A DNA stretch of 64,000 bases from NCBI GenBank assembly GCA_949840955.1, contig CATKXV010000008.1:56007-120006 (forward strand). Direction: 5' to 3'. The notes beneath the pieces are model-generated. The model saw nothing but the letters and a program-made list of their open reading frames with translations, was not told the origin of the DNA and did not search any database. Origin of the DNA: an uncultured Anaeroplasmataceae bacterium (GTDB lineage: Bacteria; Bacillota_I; Bacilli_A; Acholeplasmatales; Anaeroplasmataceae). A program made the translations under genes and the position numbers. Numbering within the stretch: the first letter of the stretch is position 1; each line of letters begins with the position of its first letter. Positions 60,085 through 64,000 of the stretch are shown here, piece by piece.

Positions 60085-60345
60085 ATGCAAACAACTCTTG
60101 CCAATATGCAGTTTAGTACAATCAAGGAAAAAATCAAGGAGCTTTCCTTACAAAGCCCCATGATTCATGTTACCATCCATAATAAAAGGAATAAGGTGAT
60201 GGAAGCCCCCTCTACAATAATAGGGATATATGAACGGTTTTTATGTGTTGAATCTAGGGTACAAAGCTATGTTGAACGGTTTACCATACATTATTCAGAT
60301 TTACTGACAGGAAGTATTTCAATAAAGGAATTAGCTAAGGACTAA
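60085..60345 (+). CDS. veg: Veg-family protein
   Basis: 86 aa, SPMIHVTIHNKRNKVMEAPSTIIGIYERFLCVE...ERFTIHYSDLLTGSISI resembles Veg. Confidence 0.8.
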   Translation: MQTTLANMQFSTIKEKIKELSLQSPMIHVTIHNKRNKVMEAPSTIIGIYERFLCVESRVQSYVERFTIHYSDLLTGSISIKELAKD

Positions 60346-60409
60346 CCATCCTTTTTTCTTTTCATTTCGAAAAAATCGATGTATAATAAGGAAGTATGGA
60401 GATGAGATA

Positions 60410-62413
60410 ATGAAAAACCAAAGGAAACCAAAAAAACGGAAGGTCTTATGGATTCTATTTGGATTCTTAGGGCTTTTACTCCTTATTTTTATAGGGGGAA
60501 TCATTTATATAAACATGGATTATGATGCCAATGCCTATGCAAAGGAGCATATGAAATCCTCTGAGGCAGTAGAGGTGTATCAGGAAAATCGCTATATTAT
60601 TTTTGAGCCGAAGACATATGATACAGGGATTATTTTTTATCCAGGGGGAAAGGTAGAGGCAACTGCCTATGCACCCTTACTGAAAGGACTTGCTGAGGAG
60701 GGGTATCTTTGCATTTTATGTGAAATGCCTTTCAAGCTGGCTGTTTTTGATGTGGATGCTGCCCAAGGGCTTCAAGAGCGATTTACAATCGATCGCTGGT
60801 ATATGGCTGGCCATTCCTTAGGAGGTGCCATGGCTGCATCCTATCTTGCAAAGCATAAGGAGGACTATGAGGGCTTAATCCTGCTTGCTGCCTATTCTAC
60901 AGAGGATTTATCAGAAACATCGCTTCAGGTCTTATCCATATATGGAGAAGAGGATCAGGTTTTGGATATGAAAAAGTATCAATCCAATCTAAAGCATCTT
61001 CCTGCTACATATAGGGAGTATCAAATACCAGGAGGCTGTCATGCTTATTTTGGCTCCTATGGAAAACAGAAAAAGGATGGGATTCCCACCATCACAAATG
61101 AACAGCAGATTGAAAAAACCATTGCCTTTATTATAACAAGCTTAGAGGGAAATCGGATATCCTATCTCGAGTCTGTTGAGGCATTTGCTAATCCAGATTG
61201 TTGCTTCTATGAGCCTGTATATATAAAGTGTACTCCAAAGGAGGTATCTAAGGTTCAGGAGGGATACCTGAAGTATAATGCGCTACTTCATTTAAGAATT
61301 GATATTTCCTCCTTTAGCAGTAGAGTCAATCAGAATAAGGATTTGGAATTTACAAGCCAAATGCTAGACCAGTTTGATCAGCAGCTTGACAGAATGAATC
61401 GGGCATCCTGCTGTATTATACTACGCTTTGCCTATGATCCTGGGTTTTCAGGAAACAAGGATATGGAGCCTGATATAAAGCTTCAAAAAAAGCATATTGA
61501 AGCCTTAAAGCCTTTATTCTATAAGTATGAAAGGATGATTACAGCTGTAGAATTTGGCTTAATTGGACCATGGGGAGAAATGCATTCGAGCCAGCTTGCC
61601 CAGCAAAGCACCTATAATCAGTTGATTCCTATCTATTTAGATGCTCTACCAAAATCTGTAAAGCTATTGGTAAGACGCCCTAAATTTATTTATAGCTACT
61701 ATGGATATACCTTAGCTACCTTAGATCAATTTCATGAAATGGATTGTCGCTTGGGCGTATATAATGATGGCTATTTGGGTTCTGCAACAGATCTAGGTAC
61801 CTATGATGATAGAAAGCTTGAAACAGAATTCTTAAACAAGCTCAATGATAAAACACCCTATGGAGGAGAAGTAACTGTACCAGGCAGTGGCTATAATTCA
61901 TTAAATCAGGCGGTAGAGGAAATGTATCAGCTTCATTTAAGCTATTTAAATCGCTCCTGGAATGATCAGGTGATACGGCAGTGGAAGGAAGCAAGCTATA
62001 CGGGACAGGATGCCCTCTATCAGGGAAAAACAGAATATGACTATATTCAAAATCATTTGGGATATCGCTTTGTTTTAACGGATATGGTCTATAAGGATCA
62101 AGGAGCAACGCTGAACCTTACCTTACATTTAAAAAATGTAGGCTTTGGGAATCTATGTAAATCGAAAAATGCTTATCTGATTTTTCAAAATGAAAGCCAT
62201 ACCTATTCCTTTTGTTTTGAGGATGTCGATATCCAAAAGCTCAGTCTTACCATAAATAAAGAATCCCTTGAAAAGGGAGAATATGCTATCTATTTTGCTT
62301 TAGCAGATGATTTTAAGGAGAGTGGAATACGAAGCATTCGCTTTGGAAATGAAGGGCTTTGGAATGATACCCTAAAGGCAAATCGGCTTGCTGAAAGCTA
62401 TCATAATAAGTAA
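60410..62413 (+). CDS. Membrane-anchored alpha/beta hydrolase fused to a DUF4874/DUF4832-like domain
   Basis: N-terminal TM; FYPGGKVEATAYAPLLKGLAEEGY, GHSLGGAMAASYLAKH (nucleophile elbow); then SSFSSRVNQNKDLEF...LRFAYDPGF...VEFGLIGPWGEMHSS. Confidence 0.8.
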   Translation: MKNQRKPKKRKVLWILFGFLGLLLLIFIGGIIYINMDYDANAYAKEHMKSSEAVEVYQENRYIIFEPKTYDTGIIFYPGGKVEATAYAPLLKGLAEEGYLCILCEMPFKLAVFDVDAAQGLQERFTIDRWYMAGHSLGGAMAASYLAKHKEDYEGLILLAAYSTEDLSETSLQVLSIYGEEDQVLDMKKYQSNLKHLPATYREYQIPGGCHAYFGSYGKQKKDGIPTITNEQQIEKTIAFIITSLEGNRISYLESVEAFANPDCCFYEPVYIKCTPKEVSKVQEGYLKYNALLHLRIDISSFSSRVNQNKDLEFTSQMLDQFDQQLDRMNRASCCIILRFAYDPGFSGNKDMEPDIKLQKKHIEALKPLFYKYERMITAVEFGLIGPWGEMHSSQLAQQSTYNQLIPIYLDALPKSVKLLVRRPKFIYSYYGYTLATLDQFHEMDCRLGVYNDGYLGSATDLGTYDDRKLETEFLNKLNDKTPYGGEVTVPGSGYNSLNQAVEEMYQLHLSYLNRSWNDQVIRQWKEASYTGQDALYQGKTEYDYIQNHLGYRFVLTDMVYKDQGATLNLTLHLKNVGFGNLCKSKNAYLIFQNESHTYSFCFEDVDIQKLSLTINKESLEKGEYAIYFALADDFKESGIRSIRFGNEGLWNDTLKANRLAESYHNK

Positions 62414-62436
62414 GAAGGAAGGAGACTTCCTTTTTT
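62412..62436 (+). terminator. Rho-independent terminator
   Basis: aaggaag-gaga-cttcctt followed by a T-run, at the stop codon. Confidence 0.8.
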
Positions 62437-62508
62437 CTATATTTCTTTTCCTAAGGAATCATAAAAAAAAGCATTCCCTAGTAAACTATACCAAGGGAAG
62501 ATGAAATT

Positions 62509-63741
62509 ATGAAAATACTTGTATTAGGAAAAGGGGTAGCCAATGATGGAGTTATAGAGCTACTTCAAGAAGAAAATGTAGAATATGATTATTTGGAAAT
62601 CAATGAGGTGGATTCCTTTGACTATAGCTATGTGGTTAAAGCTCCAGGGATTCCTTATACAGCTGAGGTCATTTTAGAATTTATAAAAAGAAGAATAAGA
62701 GTTCTTACAGATATTGAGCTGGGTATGAGCTTAAGGAAAAAGCTTTATATTGGTGTTACAGGGAGTAATGGGAAAACCACCACGGTATCCTTATTACAGC
62801 ATATCCTATCTGCCCAATATTCTGTGGTTGCTTGTGGGAATATTGGATATAGCTTTTGTAGAGCCTTAGTAGAGCAAAGGGATGCAGAAATTTTTATCAT
62901 TGAAATGTCAAGCTTTCAATTGGAAAATTCAAAAATAGATCCAGATATAAGTCTTTTTTTAAATGTCCATCCTTGCCATTTAGATCATCATCAAACATTT
63001 AAGGACTATGTTCTAAGTAAGGCCAATATTTGTATCAATCAATCTGAAAATCATCTGTTTATTTATCCTTCAGATGATGCTATAATCCAGTCCATCGTAA
63101 AGCAAGTTCAAGCAAGAACTAGCTCCTTTTCTAGGAATAATCCTTTAGCAGATTGTTATATTTCCTCTCATCAGATCTTTTATAAGAATCATAGAATTGT
63201 AAAGCTTTCATCCAGTATGGAGGAAAAAGCCTTTTTTGTTGAGGATATGATGGCTGCCATTAGTGCATCTATCCAATTTAAAGGGATTACCCCTCGAATC
63301 ATTCAAAAGCAGATGAAAACCTTTCAGGAGGTAGAATACCGGTTGACCAAGCTCAATGATTTCATTTACAACGATGCGAAAAGCACCAATCCCTATTCAA
63401 CGATTGCTGCCTTATGCTGCTTTTCCTCTGTTGAATTGATTTGTGGTGGATATGATAGAAAAGAGGATTTGTTTTGTCTTAAGGATAGTCTATCTAAGCT
63501 TAAGCGGGTATATGCCTATGGGCAGTCAAAGGAAAAAATAAAGAAATTTATGGATGAAAACCATGTTGAATGCTTCATTTTTGATAGCTTAGATGAAGCC
63601 TTTTATCAGGCCTTTAAGGATAGAAAGGATGAGATTATTTTATTTTCTCCGATGTTTGCAAGCTTTGATCTTTTCAAAAATTATATAGAGCGAGGGGCAT
63701 ATTTTAATAAAATTGTAATGAATTTGCTTAAGTCCAAATAA
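62509..63741 (+). CDS. murD: UDP-N-acetylmuramoyl-L-alanine--D-glutamate ligase
   Basis: KAPGIPYTAEV, GVTGSNGKTTTVSLLQHIL, FLNVHPCHLDHHQTFKDYVLSKANI, NDAKSTNPYSTIAAL, LICGGYDRKEDL, LFSPMFASFDLFKNYIERGAYF. Confidence 0.93.
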   Translation: MKILVLGKGVANDGVIELLQEENVEYDYLEINEVDSFDYSYVVKAPGIPYTAEVILEFIKRRIRVLTDIELGMSLRKKLYIGVTGSNGKTTTVSLLQHILSAQYSVVACGNIGYSFCRALVEQRDAEIFIIEMSSFQLENSKIDPDISLFLNVHPCHLDHHQTFKDYVLSKANICINQSENHLFIYPSDDAIIQSIVKQVQARTSSFSRNNPLADCYISSHQIFYKNHRIVKLSSSMEEKAFFVEDMMAAISASIQFKGITPRIIQKQMKTFQEVEYRLTKLNDFIYNDAKSTNPYSTIAALCCFSSVELICGGYDRKEDLFCLKDSLSKLKRVYAYGQSKEKIKKFMDENHVECFIFDSLDEAFYQAFKDRKDEIILFSPMFASFDLFKNYIERGAYFNKIVMNLLKSK

Positions 63742-63746
63742 ATTCC

Positions 63747-63775
63747 TTGCAAAATGAACATATTTGGGGTAAAAT
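63747..63775 (+). promoter_or_regulatory. Promoter for the DegV-family gene
   Basis: TTGCAA, 17 nt, TAAAAT. Confidence 0.6.
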
Positions 63776-63813
63776 ATGTAAGAAATTGATATATTTTACA
63801 AGGAGAACAAATT

Positions 63814-64000
63814 ATGAACAAATATGTCATTATGATGGATGTTTCAGGAGATATTGTAGAAGAATCTCTGAAACAATGGGATTTAAAATTTATACCGATG
63901 CAATACTCCCTAGGAGAGGAAATGAGAACCTCCTATGGACCAGAGGATGCGGATGTCTTAAAACGATTCTATGATGGGCAAAGGCATGGGGATTTAACCA
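63814..64000 (+). CDS. DegV-family (fatty-acid-binding) protein, N-terminal fragment, truncated by window end
   Basis: SD aggag upstream of ATG; MNKYVIMMDVSGDIVEESLKQWDLKFIPMQYSLGEEMRTSYGPEDADVLKRFYDGQRHGDLT. Confidence 0.75.
   Translation, partial: MNKYVIMMDVSGDIVEESLKQWDLKFIPMQYSLGEEMRTSYGPEDADVLKRFYDGQRHGDLT

Noticed and set aside
63747-63974. 75-aa ORF from the track
   Set aside because: Its TTG start is the -35 box of the DegV promoter, and it is out of frame with the DegV CDS starting at ATG 63814.

Overview
64-kb window of a low-GC, standard-code, cell-walled Bacillota-type chromosome (TGA is used as stop; MurD, Veg, YidD and a GerW/YtfJ-like protein are present). The first ~40 kb holds giant secreted or membrane-anchored repeat proteins, all on the + strand: (i) the 3' end of a YDG/MBG-repeat protein with a C-terminal dockerin; (ii) a 5590-aa protein with BspA-type leucine-rich repeats, more than 20 YDG/MBG-like repeats and an atypical dockerin; (iii) a 2634-aa cadherin-like beta-sandwich protein with a C-terminal TM anchor; (iv) a 972-aa TM protein with a degenerate GGDEF, an EAL domain, coiled coil and a C-terminal domain of unknown function; (v) an Ig-like lipoprotein; (vi) a 3083-aa paralogue of (iii) extended by about 15 InlB/Flg_new-type repeats. 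Genes ii/iii and iii/iv overlap by ATGA, so a cyclic-di-GMP-type receptor appears translationally coupled to a giant surface scaffold. This is the best candidate for an undescribed system here. The remaining 24 kb is mostly ordinary: a LysR regulator divergent from a heterodimeric ABC exporter, an AAA/DUF4143 ATPase preceded by a 4x23-bp tandem repeat, small regulators, SDR, GerW-like protein, AsnB, transglutaminase-like surface protein, GH95, MgtC, YidD, DJ-1/PfpI, MntP-like protein, CysK, Veg, a hydrolase-DUF4832 fusion, MurD and a truncated DegV. No tRNA, rRNA, CRISPR array or transposase was recognised. Domain names come from reading the translations by eye, not from database searches.
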